Shown piece after piece: positions 1 through 6,699 of a stretch of 14,821 bases of DNA. Positions within the stretch are counted from its first letter, which is position 1. The number at the start of each line of letters is the position of its first letter. The translations under genes were made by a program, and so were the position numbers. The notes under the pieces were generated by a model. That model saw only the letters and a program-made list of their open reading frames with translations, did no database searches and was not told the origin of the DNA. This DNA comes from an uncultured Eubacteriales bacterium (GTDB lineage Bacteria > Bacillota > Clostridia > Oscillospirales > Oscillospiraceae). The DNA lies in the NCBI GenBank assembly GCA_900549405.1, contig URNZ01000047.1, positions 1 to 14,821 of the forward strand, written 5' to 3'.

Positions 1-699
1 GATGGCGTGACCGTGACGCGGGTGGAGATCGCGCGGGAGGGGCTGGAGCGGCCCCGGGGGCGGTATGTGACGCTGGAAGTGCCCCGCGTCAGCGTGCTGG
101 ACGAGCGGGACAGTGGCGTGATCGAGCAGGCGGCGGCCGAGCTGCGGGCCCTGCTGCCGCCTGAGGGCCCGGTGCTGGTGCTGGGAGTGGGCAACCGCCG
201 GGTGACGGCGGATGCTCTGGGCCCCCGCACGGTGCAGAAGATCTTTGTTACCATGGGGGCCGGGAGCCGCCTGCCGCTGCCCGGCATCCGCCCCGTGGCG
301 GCGGTCGCCCCCGGGGTCTCCGGGGCCACGGGCCTGAGTTTGCAGCAGCTGGCCGGGGCGCTGGTGCGGGAGCTCCGCCCGTCCGCCCTCCTCTGCGTGG
401 ACAGCCTCTGCTCCTCGGAGCCGGAGCGGCTGGGCCGGACGCTGCAATTCTCGGACACCGGGCTCTGCCCGGCCCAGCCCGGCAGCCGCAAGCACCTGGA
501 CGCCGCCCGGCTGGGGGTCCCGGTGCTCGCGGCGGGCATCCCCACCCTGATGGAAGCGGAGGAGGGGGCGGATCTTGTGGTGACGCCCCGGGCGCTGGAC
601 AGCGTCATTGCCCACGGCTCAGCTCTGCTGGCAGCAGCCATCAACCGGGCCCTGCAGCCCCGGCTGAGCGTGGCGCAGCTGTGCTGGCTGACCGGCTGA
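1..699 (+). CDS. gpr: GPR endopeptidase (germination protease), 5'-truncated by window edge
   Basis: Spore protease that degrades the DNA-protecting small acid-soluble proteins at germination; made in the forespore as a zymogen that processes itself. The reading frame is open to base 1 (Asp-Gly before a GTG at 7), so the true start and propeptide lie upstream; about 232 residues are visible and family members are longer. Signature stretches are present: GVGNRRVTADALGP, then APGVSGATGLS, a VDSL segment, QFSDTGLCP, GVPVLAAGIPTLMEA and a C-terminal VTPRALDSVI/INRAL segment. The Asp residues in TADALGP and CVDSL probably correspond to the two essential aspartates of this unusual aspartic protease (alignment from memory). 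The stop is TGA at 697-699. In Bacillus the gene order is comEC-holA-rpsT-gpr-spoIIP; here holA and comEC lie about 5 kb away on the other strand. Confidence 0.93.
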   Translation, partial: DGVTVTRVEIAREGLERPRGRYVTLEVPRVSVLDERDSGVIEQAAAELRALLPPEGPVLVLGVGNRRVTADALGPRTVQKIFVTMGAGSRLPLPGIRPVAAVAPGVSGATGLSLQQLAGALVRELRPSALLCVDSLCSSEPERLGRTLQFSDTGLCPAQPGSRKHLDAARLGVPVLAAGIPTLMEAEEGADLVVTPRALDSVIAHGSALLAAAINRALQPRLSVAQLCWLTG

Positions 700-762
700 A
701 AACGTTTTTTGCAGAGCGTGGCAGCTGCAGCCCAAAAGTGCACAGCCCCTTTGGGATTCTGC

Positions 763-791
763 GCTATTTTGCACCCGGCCCGGCATACAAT
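763..791 (+). promoter_or_regulatory. Probable sigma-E promoter of a lost gene (spoIIP?)
   Basis: CATACAAT at 784-791 fits the Bacillus sigma-E -10 consensus (CATACAMT). A weak -35-like GCTATTT starts at 763, leaving about 14 bases of spacer, which suits sigma-E. It sits directly behind gpr and ahead of a good ribosome binding site, the place where sigma-E-dependent spoIIP is found in Bacillus. It now fires into the antisense of a truncated gene. The -10 match is strong and the -35 is poor. Confidence 0.5.
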
Positions 792-806
792 GATAAAAAC
801 AGCCGG

Positions 807-823
807 AAGGAGGTGCCGCCATG
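807..823 (+). promoter_or_regulatory. Orphan ribosome binding site and start codon
   Basis: AAGGAGG at 807-813, a 7-base spacer and ATG at 821-823 form a textbook translation start. The frame from this ATG runs only 50 codons (MRSRTPLPVGRV...) to TAG at 971-973 and, after the first few codons, is just the antisense of the truncated gene on the minus strand. The start region is therefore real, but the gene it belonged to is absent. Given gpr upstream and the sigma-E-like promoter, spoIIP is the best candidate for the missing gene. Confidence 0.55.
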
Positions 824-1148
824 CGCAGCAGGACCCCGCTGCCCGTGGGCAGGGTGACGGTGTCCCCCTCCCCCCAGCTCTTGGGGGCTAGGGTGGCGCT
901 CTCCTCCTGCTTGCTCCCGCCGGAGGTGTTCTTCCCCGCCAAAGAATCTAACGTGGCCTTGGCGCTGTCATAGGTCTGCTGGAGCTTGTTATAGGCCGCC
1001 GTTGTCCCCTTCTCCACGGCGGAGGGGATGAACGTATTGTTCAGATAGCTCAAGCTCACCAGCCCGTCCGGGGAGGTGAGGGCCCAGGCCCCGCAGGCCA
1101 TGGCCGCCAGCACCCCGGCGGCGCACAGCAACCGGATCATTCGTTTTT

Positions 1149-1820
1149 TCATTGGGGCTCCTCCTCCGGCGGTTCGTTCTCCTTCTCCGACTGGGAGATC
1201 ATATAGCTCAGGGCCAGCAGACTATCGGAGAAGTGGACCGACTCCACCACCACGCCGCTGTCCTGGGGGATGTTCAGTTCGTAATTGGTGAAGTTCCAAA
1301 GGCCCTTCACCCCGGCGGCGGCCAGCCGGTCCCCCGCCTCCTGGGCGGCGGCCATGGGCACGGTGAGCAGGCCCACGTGGACCTGGTGCCCGGCCAGAAA
1401 TTCCTCCAGCCGGTCCATGTGATACACGGGCACCCCCGCGATCTGGGTCCCCACCACCTTGGGGTCTACGTCAAAGGCGGCCAGCAGCTGAAAGCCGTTG
1501 CTGGAAAACTTAAAGTTTTTGATGAGGGCACGGCCCAAATTGCCCGCACCCAGCACCACAAGGGTGTGGCCCTGGTTGATGCCTAAGATCTCCCCGATCT
1601 CCCCCTTCAGGCTGTCCACTTTATAGCCATAGCCCTGCTGGCCAAAGCCGCCGAAGCAGAACAGGTCCTGGCGGATCTGAGAGGCCGTCAGGCCCATGGA
1701 CTTGCCCAGGGCGCTGGAGGAGATGCGCACCACCCCCGCCTCCTGCAATTCCGACAGCTGGCGGTAGTACCGGGGCAGACGGCGGATCACCGCCGTGGAT
1801 ACTTTTGTGTTTCGTTTCAT
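1149..1820 (-). CDS. rex: Redox-sensing transcriptional repressor Rex
   Basis: Rex is a dimeric repressor that binds operators when NADH is low and releases them when the NADH/NAD+ ratio rises, controlling fermentation and respiration genes. The N-terminal winged helix is typical (STAVIRRLPRYYRQLSEL, then SSALGKSMGLTASQIRQDL and FGGFGQQGYGY). It is followed by a Rossmann NAD(H) domain with the GAGNLG loop and the C-terminal SVHFSDSLLALSY helix that swaps between subunits. I chose ATG 1820 because family members start at MKxNTKVS; an in-frame GTG at 1835 adds five residues, but an AAGG only three bases upstream is too close to be a convincing binding site. Length is 223 residues, normal for the family. 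A sigma-A-type promoter lies at 1865-1893. The truncated surface-protein gene is its downstream partner. Confidence 0.96.
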   Translation of the reverse strand: MKRNTKVSTAVIRRLPRYYRQLSELQEAGVVRISSSALGKSMGLTASQIRQDLFCFGGFGQQGYGYKVDSLKGEIGEILGINQGHTLVVLGAGNLGRALIKNFKFSSNGFQLLAAFDVDPKVVGTQIAGVPVYHMDRLEEFLAGHQVHVGLLTVPMAAAQEAGDRLAAAGVKGLWNFTNYELNIPQDSGVVVESVHFSDSLLALSYMISQSEKENEPPEEEPQ

Positions 1821-1864
1821 AGCTCTGTCACGCACGCACCTTAAAACAGCGAGATTTTATGTTC

Positions 1865-1893
1865 AGTTTACTCTATCTCCCCGCCGGTGTCAA
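1865..1893 (-). promoter_or_regulatory. Sigma-A-type promoter of rex
   Basis: On the minus strand TTGACA (plus-strand TGTCAA 1888-1893) is followed by a 17-base spacer and TAAACT (plus-strand AGTTTA 1865-1870). The -35 is a perfect consensus. It lies about 45 bases upstream of the chosen rex start. I found no convincing Rex operator palindrome overlapping it. Confidence 0.75.
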
Positions 1894-2043
1894 ACCTTTT
1901 CCCGATAAACTCGTCCCGGCAGATGCAGCAGACCGTCCGCCGTACCATGGGGATGGACGCGCCCCGCTCTGCCGGCACTGCACCCGGCACGGGCTGTTTC
2001 GGCAGGTTTTGTGAAAAAACGGCCCATCCGGTCAATCTTTCCC
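1894..2043. other. Intergenic spacer between divergent rex and aroF promoters
   Basis: The full rex-aroF gap is about 286 bases. Between the two promoters I see only a small hairpin, TGCCGG 1970-1975 pairing with CCGGCA 1984-1989, upstream of the aroF -35 and so not an attenuator. No RNA gene, leader peptide with a ribosome binding site, or riboswitch was recognised. Confidence 0.4.
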
Positions 2044-2072
2044 TTGTGTTACCGGGGAAAACGCAGTAAAAT
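2044..2072 (+). promoter_or_regulatory. Probable sigma-A promoter of aroF
   Basis: TTGTGT at 2044-2049 and TAAAAT at 2067-2072 are separated by 17 bases; the -10 matches five of six consensus positions. It is followed by a short leader and the ribosome binding site TTAGGAGT (2091-2098) of the DAHP synthase gene. No terminator-antiterminator or T-box element is visible in the short leader. Confidence 0.6.
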
Positions 2073-2106
2073 AAGAGAACTATTGATTCGTTAGGAGTAT
2101 TCAGAT

Positions 2107-3141
2107 ATGCGGCAAAACGCCAGGTTCATTCGCAAACTGCCCATCCCCATGGAGATCAAAAAGGAGTTCCCCCTGTCTGAACGGGTCTCCGCCACGCGCC
2201 TGGCCCGGGTGGAGGAGATGCGCGCCATTCTGGACGGCCGGGACAGACGGCTGATGCTGATCATCGGCCCCTGCTCCGCCGACCGCGAGGACAGCGTGAT
2301 GGACTATATCCACCGTCTGGTCCCCGTGCAGGATGAGGTGAAGGACAAACTCCTCATCGTCCCCCGCGTCTACACCAACAAGCCCCGCACCAACGGCGCC
2401 GGCTATAAGGGGATGCTCCACCAGCCCGACCCCAGCAAAAAGCCGGACATGCTGGCTGGCATTATCGCCATCCGCCGTCTCCATACCCGGGTGGTGGAGG
2501 AGACCGGTTTCGCCTGTGCCGACGAGATGCTCTACCCCGAGGACCACCGCTACCTGTCCGACATTCTGGGCTATGTGGCCGTGGGCGCCCGCTCGGTGGA
2601 GAACCAGCAGCACCGCCTGGTGGCCAGCGGACTGGACGTCCCCGTGGGTATGAAGAATCCCACCGGCGGCGACCTGAGCGTGATGATGAACTCCATCTAT
2701 GCCGCCATGGGCGACCACATGTTTCTCTATCGCGGCTGGGAGGTGGAGACCTATGGCAACCCCTACGCCCATGCCATCCTGCGGGGCTGCGTAAACGAGC
2801 GGGGGGAGAGCCGCCCCAACTACCACTACGAGGACCTGGTCCAGCTGTACAAGCTGTATACGGAGCGAGCCATCAAAAACCCCGCCTGCATCGTGGACTG
2901 CAACCACGCCAACTCCGGCAAGCAGTATCTGGAGCAGACCCGCATCGCCAAGGAAGTGATGCACTCCAAGCGGTACTCCGCCGACATCAACGCCCTGGTC
3001 AAGGGCCTGATGATCGAGAGCTATATCCAGGACGGCAGCCAGAAGACCACCGAGTGTACCTATGGCAAGAGCATCACCGACGCCTGTCTCGGCTGGGAAA
3101 AGACCCGGCAGCTGATTTTTGATCTGGCCGAGCTGCTGTAA
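2107..3141 (+). CDS. aroF: 3-deoxy-7-phosphoheptulonate synthase (DAHP synthase, class I AroFGH type)
   Basis: Catalyses the first step of the shikimate pathway, condensing phosphoenolpyruvate and erythrose 4-phosphate to DAHP for aromatic amino acid synthesis in the cytosol. At 344 residues it has the length of the E. coli AroF/G/H type. Metal ligands are in place: Cys56 in GPCSA, His267 in DCNHANSGK, Glu304 in ESYIQDG and Asp325 in ITDACLGW. PRVYTNKPRTNGAGYKG (about 86-102) and ARSVENQQHR (161-170) are substrate-binding segments. The start ATG 2107 follows TTAGGAGT at good spacing, so the start is firm. The gene is monocistronic, with its own promoter and a strong terminator. Which effector (Phe, Tyr or Trp) inhibits it cannot be read from the sequence, so the symbol denotes the family rather than the paralogue. 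Confidence 0.95.
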   Translation: MRQNARFIRKLPIPMEIKKEFPLSERVSATRLARVEEMRAILDGRDRRLMLIIGPCSADREDSVMDYIHRLVPVQDEVKDKLLIVPRVYTNKPRTNGAGYKGMLHQPDPSKKPDMLAGIIAIRRLHTRVVEETGFACADEMLYPEDHRYLSDILGYVAVGARSVENQQHRLVASGLDVPVGMKNPTGGDLSVMMNSIYAAMGDHMFLYRGWEVETYGNPYAHAILRGCVNERGESRPNYHYEDLVQLYKLYTERAIKNPACIVDCNHANSGKQYLEQTRIAKEVMHSKRYSADINALVKGLMIESYIQDGSQKTTECTYGKSITDACLGWEKTRQLIFDLAELL

Positions 3142-3174
3142 GTCTCTCCCCCAAAATCTCACACAAAGCACAGG

Positions 3175-3205
3175 AAGCAGGAGCCGTCCGGCTCCTGCTT
3201 TCTCT
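3175..3205. terminator. Bidirectional intrinsic terminator between aroF and sigE
   Basis: AAGCAGGAGCC (3175-3185) and GGCTCCTGCTT (3190-3200) form a perfect 11-bp stem with a GTCC loop, followed on the plus strand by TCTCTTTT. It lies between the convergent aroF and sigE stops. The minus-strand tail (TTTGTGTGAG) is less U-rich, so it should work best for aroF. Confidence 0.85.
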
Positions 3206-3207
3206 TT

Positions 3208-3930
3208 TCACATCATTCTGACCAGCTCTTTTTTCAGCCGGGCTATAATTCGTTTTTCCAGGCGGGAGATATAGGACTGGGATATCCCTAAGTGGTCGGC
3301 CACCTCCTTCTGGGTGCGCTCCCGGCGGCCATCCAGGCCGAAGCGCATGGTGATGATCCGCCGCTCCCTTGGGGACAGACGGGACATGGCCTGGCGGAGC
3401 AGCTGCCGGTCCACATCCGCCTCGATGGGCTTCATAACTAAATCCCCCTCGGTGCCCAGCACGTCAGACAGCAGCAGCTCGTTCCCGTCCCAGTCGGTGT
3501 TCAGCGGCTCGTCAAAGGACAGCTCCGTCTTCTGGTTGGCCGTCTTCCGCAGGTGCATCAAAATCTCGTTTTCAATGCATCGGCTGGCGTAGGTGGCCAG
3601 CTTGATGCTCTTGGCGGGTTGATAGGTCCCCACCGCCTTGATGAGGCCGATGGTGCCGATGGAGATGAGGTCCTCGATGTTGATGCCCGTGTTCTCAAAC
3701 CGCCGGGCGATGTAGGCCACCAGGCGCAGATTGTGCTCGATGAGCAGATTCCGGGCCTGGTCGTCCCCCTGCTCCAGGCGGGCGATGAGGGCCCCCTCCT
3801 CCTCCCGGCTCAGGGGGGCTGGCAGGGTGTCGCTGCCCCCGATATACATGATCTTCCCCGGCTGCGCCAGCCCCAGCCGGGCTAGCAGCGCCGCCGCACG
3901 CTCTCTCAGCCCCCGCAGGAACCTGTTCAT
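3208..3930 (-). CDS. sigE: RNA polymerase sporulation sigma factor sigma-E (pro-sigma-E)
   Basis: First mother-cell sigma factor of sporulation. The 240 residues match the family almost word for word in the core: [14 protein letters not shown] (28-41), region 2 [20 protein letters not shown] and [41 protein letters not shown] (147-160) and region 4 [20 protein letters not shown]. The N-terminal approximately 27 residues ([20 protein letters not shown]...) form the amphipathic basic pro-sequence that keeps the factor inactive at the membrane until SpoIIGA removes it. The ATG at 3928-3930 has GGAGG directly abutting it and AAAGGA about ten bases upstream; the latter is the more plausible binding site. 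It is separated from spoIIGA by 19 bases, giving the classic spoIIG operon. sigG, which often follows sigE, is not here; aroF converges instead. Confidence 0.96.
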   Translation of the reverse strand: MNRFLRGLRERAAALLARLGLAQPGKIMYIGGSDTLPAPLSREEEGALIARLEQGDDQARNLLIEHNLRLVAYIARRFENTGINIEDLISIGTIGLIKAVGTYQPAKSIKLATYASRCIENEILMHLRKTANQKTELSFDEPLNTDWDGNELLLSDVLGTEGDLVMKPIEADVDRQLLRQAMSRLSPRERRIITMRFGLDGRRERTQKEVADHLGISQSYISRLEKRIIARLKKELVRMM

Positions 3931-3949
3931 CCTCCATCCGTCCTTTCCA

Positions 3950-4813
3950 TCATAAAGGGGCGATCAGCGCCCCATATCCGCCCCCGTCCGACACCGGCGT
4001 GGGAGACAGGGCCACCAGCAGCGGCCCCTTGTTCTCCCCCGCCAGTTGGATCTGGTCCACCCGCACCGCCAGCAGCAGGCCCCGGCTCACCCCCACCGCC
4101 CGATAGGGCAGCAGAGAGAACCGTCCCCGCCACGCCCCCCGGCCCAGCCGCACCAGGCCGGAGGCGGGGTCCTCCAGGTCATCCCGCTCCGGGCGGCACT
4201 CTTTGGGGAACAGAGCCGTCAGCCTGTCCCCCTCCGCCACCATCACCGGGCGGCCCGATGCCGGGTCGGTGATGGTGTTCCCCGTGTCTACCAGGGCCAC
4301 CAGCTCCGCCGTCCGCTCCCCTATGGTCAGCCGCACCGGCAGCAGCTCCCCGGAGGCGGCGGTGTGCCGCCCCACCCGGCTAAACGCCATGGTCAGCGCC
4401 CCATAGCACCCCGCCGCCGACAGCAGCACCAGCTTCAGGTCCAGGGGGGAGTAGATGACCCCGCTGCGCCCCAGAGCCAGACCCTGGCCGCCCATCAGCC
4501 CCACCGCCAGCACACCCCCGGCAAAGGCGCAGGACAATGCCAGAAAGATGACCCCCTGGCGGACCAGACGGCGGCTGCCCCCATAGGCCGCCAGCAGCAT
4601 CAGCACCGCCGCCGCCCCCCGGCACAGAGGATGGCGGAGAAAGGCCAGCCCCGGCAGGAAAATGGCCACCGCGTACCCCCCGCCCAACAGGGCGCCCAGC
4701 AGAAAGCGCAGCCGGGCCAGCGGCTCCCCCGCCAGCCGGGCCGCCGCCAGCAGCAGCAGATAGTCCACCATGGCGTTGAGCAGAAACAGGGTGTCCACAT
4801 AGATCACCGTCAT
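3950..4813 (-). CDS. spoIIGA: Sigma-E processing peptidase SpoIIGA
   Basis: Membrane aspartic protease of the mother cell that cleaves pro-sigma-E after a signal (SpoIIR) from the forespore. The N-terminal half (residues 1-145) holds about five hydrophobic segments, beginning [21 protein letters not shown]. The C-terminal half is the soluble protease domain, with the catalytic motif [14 protein letters not shown] around Asp176 and the family ending [11 protein letters not shown]. Its 287 residues suit the family. The start ATG at 4811-4813 follows a G-rich binding site (AGGGGGG). A TATAAT -10 with an unusually distant -35-like element lies upstream, and a terminator (4884-4921) insulates it from rnmV. 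Together with sigE it forms spoIIG. Confidence 0.93.
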   Translation of the reverse strand: MTVIYVDTLFLLNAMVDYLLLLAAARLAGEPLARLRFLLGALLGGGYAVAIFLPGLAFLRHPLCRGAAAVLMLLAAYGGSRRLVRQGVIFLALSCAFAGGVLAVGLMGGQGLALGRSGVIYSPLDLKLVLLSAAGCYGALTMAFSRVGRHTAASGELLPVRLTIGERTAELVALVDTGNTITDPASGRPVMVAEGDRLTALFPKECRPERDDLEDPASGLVRLGRGAWRGRFSLLPYRAVGVSRGLLLAVRVDQIQLAGENKGPLLVALSPTPVSDGGGYGALIAPL

Positions 4814-4838
4814 ACCTGTCCCCCCTGTCGTGCCCTCT

Positions 4839-4873
4839 ATTATACCGGCCAGGCCGGGAGAAAGCGGTCACAA
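4839..4873 (-). promoter_or_regulatory. spoIIG promoter with long spacer
   Basis: On the minus strand a perfect TATAAT (plus-strand ATTATA 4839-4844) lies 23 bases downstream of TTGTGA (plus-strand TCACAA 4868-4873). At the usual 17 bases the sequence is CCGCTT, not a -35. Bacillus spoIIG likewise has an over-long spacer (22 bases) and depends on Spo0A~P bound next to sigma-A. I could not find a convincing 0A box (TGTCGAA) at the expected place, so Spo0A control is inference. Confidence 0.5.
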
Positions 4874-4883
4874 TGGGGCATAG

Positions 4884-4921
4884 AAAAGGCCGCCTGCATT
4901 TTTAGCAGACGGCCTTTTTTC
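4884..4921. terminator. Bidirectional terminator downstream of rnmV
   Basis: GGCCGCCTGC (4888-4897) pairs with GCAGACGGCC (4905-4914) in a 10-bp stem with one wobble pair and an ATTTTTA loop. TTTTTTT follows on the plus strand; AAAA at 4884-4887 gives a U-run on the minus strand. It closes the rarA-comEC-holA-rnmV transcripts 13 bases after the rnmV stop and separates them from the spoIIG promoter. Confidence 0.85.
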
Positions 4922-4933
4922 AAAATCAGACTT

Positions 4934-5530
4934 TTACGAAAGCCCCAGCAGCTCTCTTGCCTCCTCTCGGCTGTAACAGCCGTTTAAGACGTTCAGCAGG
5001 GCGTTGGCGCTCATGTGTTCGGGCAGCTCCAGCTGTTTCAGCAGCTCCAGGCGGCGGGCAGCGCTGTCCGGTCTTCCGGTGAGACCGGCGGCGAACAGGT
5101 CGGCCTTGGTCAGGGCGGGGACGGTCTTCGTATCCTGCCCGGGGGCCTCGTTCAAGACGGTGGCCCCGGCCCGGCGGAGCACCTGCTCCAGTACGGCGGG
5201 GGTCATGCCCTCCACCCCCAGCTTGCCCTCTTTCCCCCGCTGGCGCTTGCGGCGTTCCTTGCCGTAGACGTCGGGGATGTAGGCGTGCTTCACCTGGCTC
5301 TGGGGCACCGCCCCCCGGATGCGGTTGCGGATGACAAAGCCCGCCCCGTCTGAATCGGTGAGGACGATGAGGCCCCGGCGCTGGGCCGCACGGCGCAGCA
5401 GGGCCATCTGCTCCGGGTCCTTGAAGATGTGAAAGCCCCCTGTCTCTAAGATCAGGGTGTCCACCACCTGGGACAGGGTGTTTTTGTCATAGCGGCCCTC
5501 CACCACAATGGCCTCTTTGATGCGCAGCAT
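4934..5530 (-). CDS. rnmV: RNase M5-like Toprim protein (DUF4093 type)
   Basis: RNase M5 matures 5S rRNA by cutting double-stranded precursor RNA with a Toprim active site. Toprim residues are visible: Glu11 in VVEGRYDK and the Asp59-Ser-Asp61 pair in VLTDSDGAGFVIRNRI. The middle GKERRKRQRGKEGKLGVEG linker and the C-terminal helical domain (TKADLFAAGLTGRPDSAARR, then LNVLNGCYSREEARELL) match the clostridial group annotated as ribonuclease M5 or DUF4093. At 198 residues it is close to the Bacillus enzyme. The start ATG 5530 has GGGAGAG five bases upstream. It follows holA after a palindromic repeat and is the last gene of the cluster. Identity as a true 5S-processing enzyme is likely but not certain, because this branch differs from Bacillus RnmV around the DSD motif. 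Confidence 0.78.
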   Translation of the reverse strand: MLRIKEAIVVEGRYDKNTLSQVVDTLILETGGFHIFKDPEQMALLRRAAQRRGLIVLTDSDGAGFVIRNRIRGAVPQSQVKHAYIPDVYGKERRKRQRGKEGKLGVEGMTPAVLEQVLRRAGATVLNEAPGQDTKTVPALTKADLFAAGLTGRPDSAARRLELLKQLELPEHMSANALLNVLNGCYSREEARELLGLS

Positions 5531-5560
5531 AGGTACTCTCCCATTCTAATTCTAATTTCG

Positions 5561-5640
5561 TGACCGTAGGGGCCGCTGTCCCCAGCGGCCCATTTTACGG
5601 TCTGGTTTCGGGCCGATGAGGACATCGGCCCCTACGGTCA
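5561..5640. repeat. 80-bp palindromic element with 15-bp perfect inverted ends
   Basis: TGACCGTAGGGGCCG (5561-5575) and CGGCCCCTACGGTCA (5626-5640) are exact inverted copies. Inside are two more perfect hairpins: GGGCCGCTG/CAGCGGCCC (5570-5578/5583-5591, loop TCCC) and GGGCCGATG/CATCGGCCC (5610-5618/5623-5631, loop AGGA), so the DNA or RNA can fold as one long stem or as two short ones. The internal ACGGTC (5597-5602) repeats the right end. The right end supplies the TGA stop of holA (5638-5640). No transposase is inside; it looks like a small non-autonomous or REP-type repeat of the 'GTAGGGGCxx' kind I recall as dispersed in Oscillospiraceae genomes. Short ATTCTA direct repeats (5543-5557) flank its left side. 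Confidence 0.85.
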
Positions 5641-6675
5641 GGTGGGGTTGGCCAGTTCCAGCATCAGGCCGGTGAGCAGCTCTTTTCCGTCCTGGCCGGA
5701 GGACTTCATGGCCAGGTCGATCTGGCCGCAGCGCACCACCGCCCGGCGGCACCACTTCAGGCTGAACCGCTTGGCGCTGCGCATCAGCTTCTCCGAGGGG
5801 TAGGGCTTGATGCCCCACAGCTGGGCGACATAGGCCGGTCCCCTGCCCTGCTCCAGGGCCAGGCGGGCGGAGTATAGCTGCCGCATCTGCCGCCCCACCG
5901 ACCACATGATCTTGATGGGCGGCTCCTGCATCTGGTATAGCTCCCCCAGCACAGACATGGCCTGGTCGAACTTCCCCTCGCCGATGGCGTCGGTCATGCG
6001 GAAGACCACCGCGTCCAGCTGGGGGGTGGCCACCGCCTGGATGTCCCCCATGGTGATGTGCTTCTGCCGGGCGTATGCCCCCACTTTCTCGATCTCCCCG
6101 ATGAGGTTGGTCATCAGGTCGCCGCACAGAAAGATCATGTCCAGGGCCAGGCGGGAGTCGATGTCCTTGCCCAGCGCCCGGAACCGGCGGCGCACCCAGT
6201 CCACCAAGTCCCCCTGGTCCTGGCGGACGAAGTTGGCCACGGTGCCGTGCTCCTTGATGGCGGCGGCCAGCTTGGTCCGGGCGTCCCCCTTATAGTCGAT
6301 GAGATCATAGACAAAGACCACGCACACATAGTCGGGCAGCTGAGAAAACAGCTTGATATAGCCCTCCCGGTCCTTCTCCCCGCACTTGAACAGGTCGAAG
6401 TCGGTCACCTGGACCATGGTCCGCTCCCCCATCATGGGCAGGCAGTCGATGGCCTCCTCCAGGGCGTGGGGGGACATGTCCTTTGGTTCGATCTGGTGGA
6501 AGTTGAAGGTCCCCATGCCCCCGGTGAGCAGCTGCTCCCGCAGGCGGCCCAGGTAATAGTCCCGGAGATAGGTCTCCTCCCCGTGGAGGATATACAGCTG
6601 CCCCGGGCGCTGGTCCGCCAGGTCCTTTTTCAGTTTTTGATATCCGGCGGTGTCCGGCTTCTTCTTGGGCGGCAT
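5638..6675 (-). CDS. holA: DNA polymerase III subunit delta
   Basis: Clamp-loader subunit that opens the beta sliding clamp during replication. The 345 residues start MPPKKKPDTAGYQKLKKDL and continue with the family's LYILHGEETYLRDYYLGRLR (about 27-46), LPMMGERTMVQVTDFDLF, a GDLMTNLIGEIEKVGAYA segment (about 186-203) and the C-terminal collar-domain helices. The start ATG 6675 has GAGGAGG seven bases upstream. It follows comEC after 24 bases, as in Bacillus (comEC-holA). Its stop codon lies inside the terminal inverted repeat of the palindromic element at 5561-5640, so the last residues (ELANPT) may have been set by insertion of that element. Confidence 0.95.
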   Translation of the reverse strand: MPPKKKPDTAGYQKLKKDLADQRPGQLYILHGEETYLRDYYLGRLREQLLTGGMGTFNFHQIEPKDMSPHALEEAIDCLPMMGERTMVQVTDFDLFKCGEKDREGYIKLFSQLPDYVCVVFVYDLIDYKGDARTKLAAAIKEHGTVANFVRQDQGDLVDWVRRRFRALGKDIDSRLALDMIFLCGDLMTNLIGEIEKVGAYARQKHITMGDIQAVATPQLDAVVFRMTDAIGEGKFDQAMSVLGELYQMQEPPIKIMWSVGRQMRQLYSARLALEQGRGPAYVAQLWGIKPYPSEKLMRSAKRFSLKWCRRAVVRCGQIDLAMKSSGQDGKELLTGLMLELANPT

Positions 6676-6699
6676 GGCTGCCCCTCCTCGCTTTTTGGT

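Larger units (their letters stand above)
619..1152 (-). pseudogene. Secreted/surface protein with lost C-terminus, chimeric end
   Basis: The reading frame begins at ATG 1150-1152, overlapping the rex stop by four bases (ATGA), so it is translationally coupled to rex. Residues 1-25 are a signal peptide or anchor (MKKRMIRL followed by a hydrophobic LLCAAGVLAAMACGAWAL). Residues 26-70 (SPDGLVSLSYLNNTFIPS..., a probable helical segment) and the GDTVTLPTGSGVLL segment resemble an Oscillospiraceae surface-protein family that, as I remember it, continues with a beta-rich domain and an S-layer-homology-like C-terminus. Here the sequence stops resembling that family at about base 832. The remaining residues are out-of-frame antisense of the intergenic region and of the gpr 3' end, up to TGA at 619-621. 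I regard the native gene as ending at the junction near 825-832. It could be a real strain-specific truncation or an assembly error. Confidence 0.6.

Noticed and set aside
821..973. A 50-codon frame starting at a strong binding site (MRSRTPLPV...)
   Set aside because: Beyond the first few codons it is antisense of the truncated surface-protein gene, with no sign of selection as a protein; kept only as an orphan start site.
1894..2043. A Rex operator or attenuator between rex and aroF
   Set aside because: A TTGTGAAA half-site near 2010 has no matching second half, and the small hairpin at 1970-1989 lies upstream of the promoter.
1887..2069. A possible 60-residue leader peptide upstream of aroF
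   Set aside because: It has no ribosome binding site, no run of aromatic codons, and it overlaps the aroF promoter.
2101..3171. A 356-codon open frame opposite aroF
   Set aside because: Its His/Val/Gly-rich wording is a shadow of DAHP synthase, and the promoter, binding site and terminator all fit the plus-strand gene.
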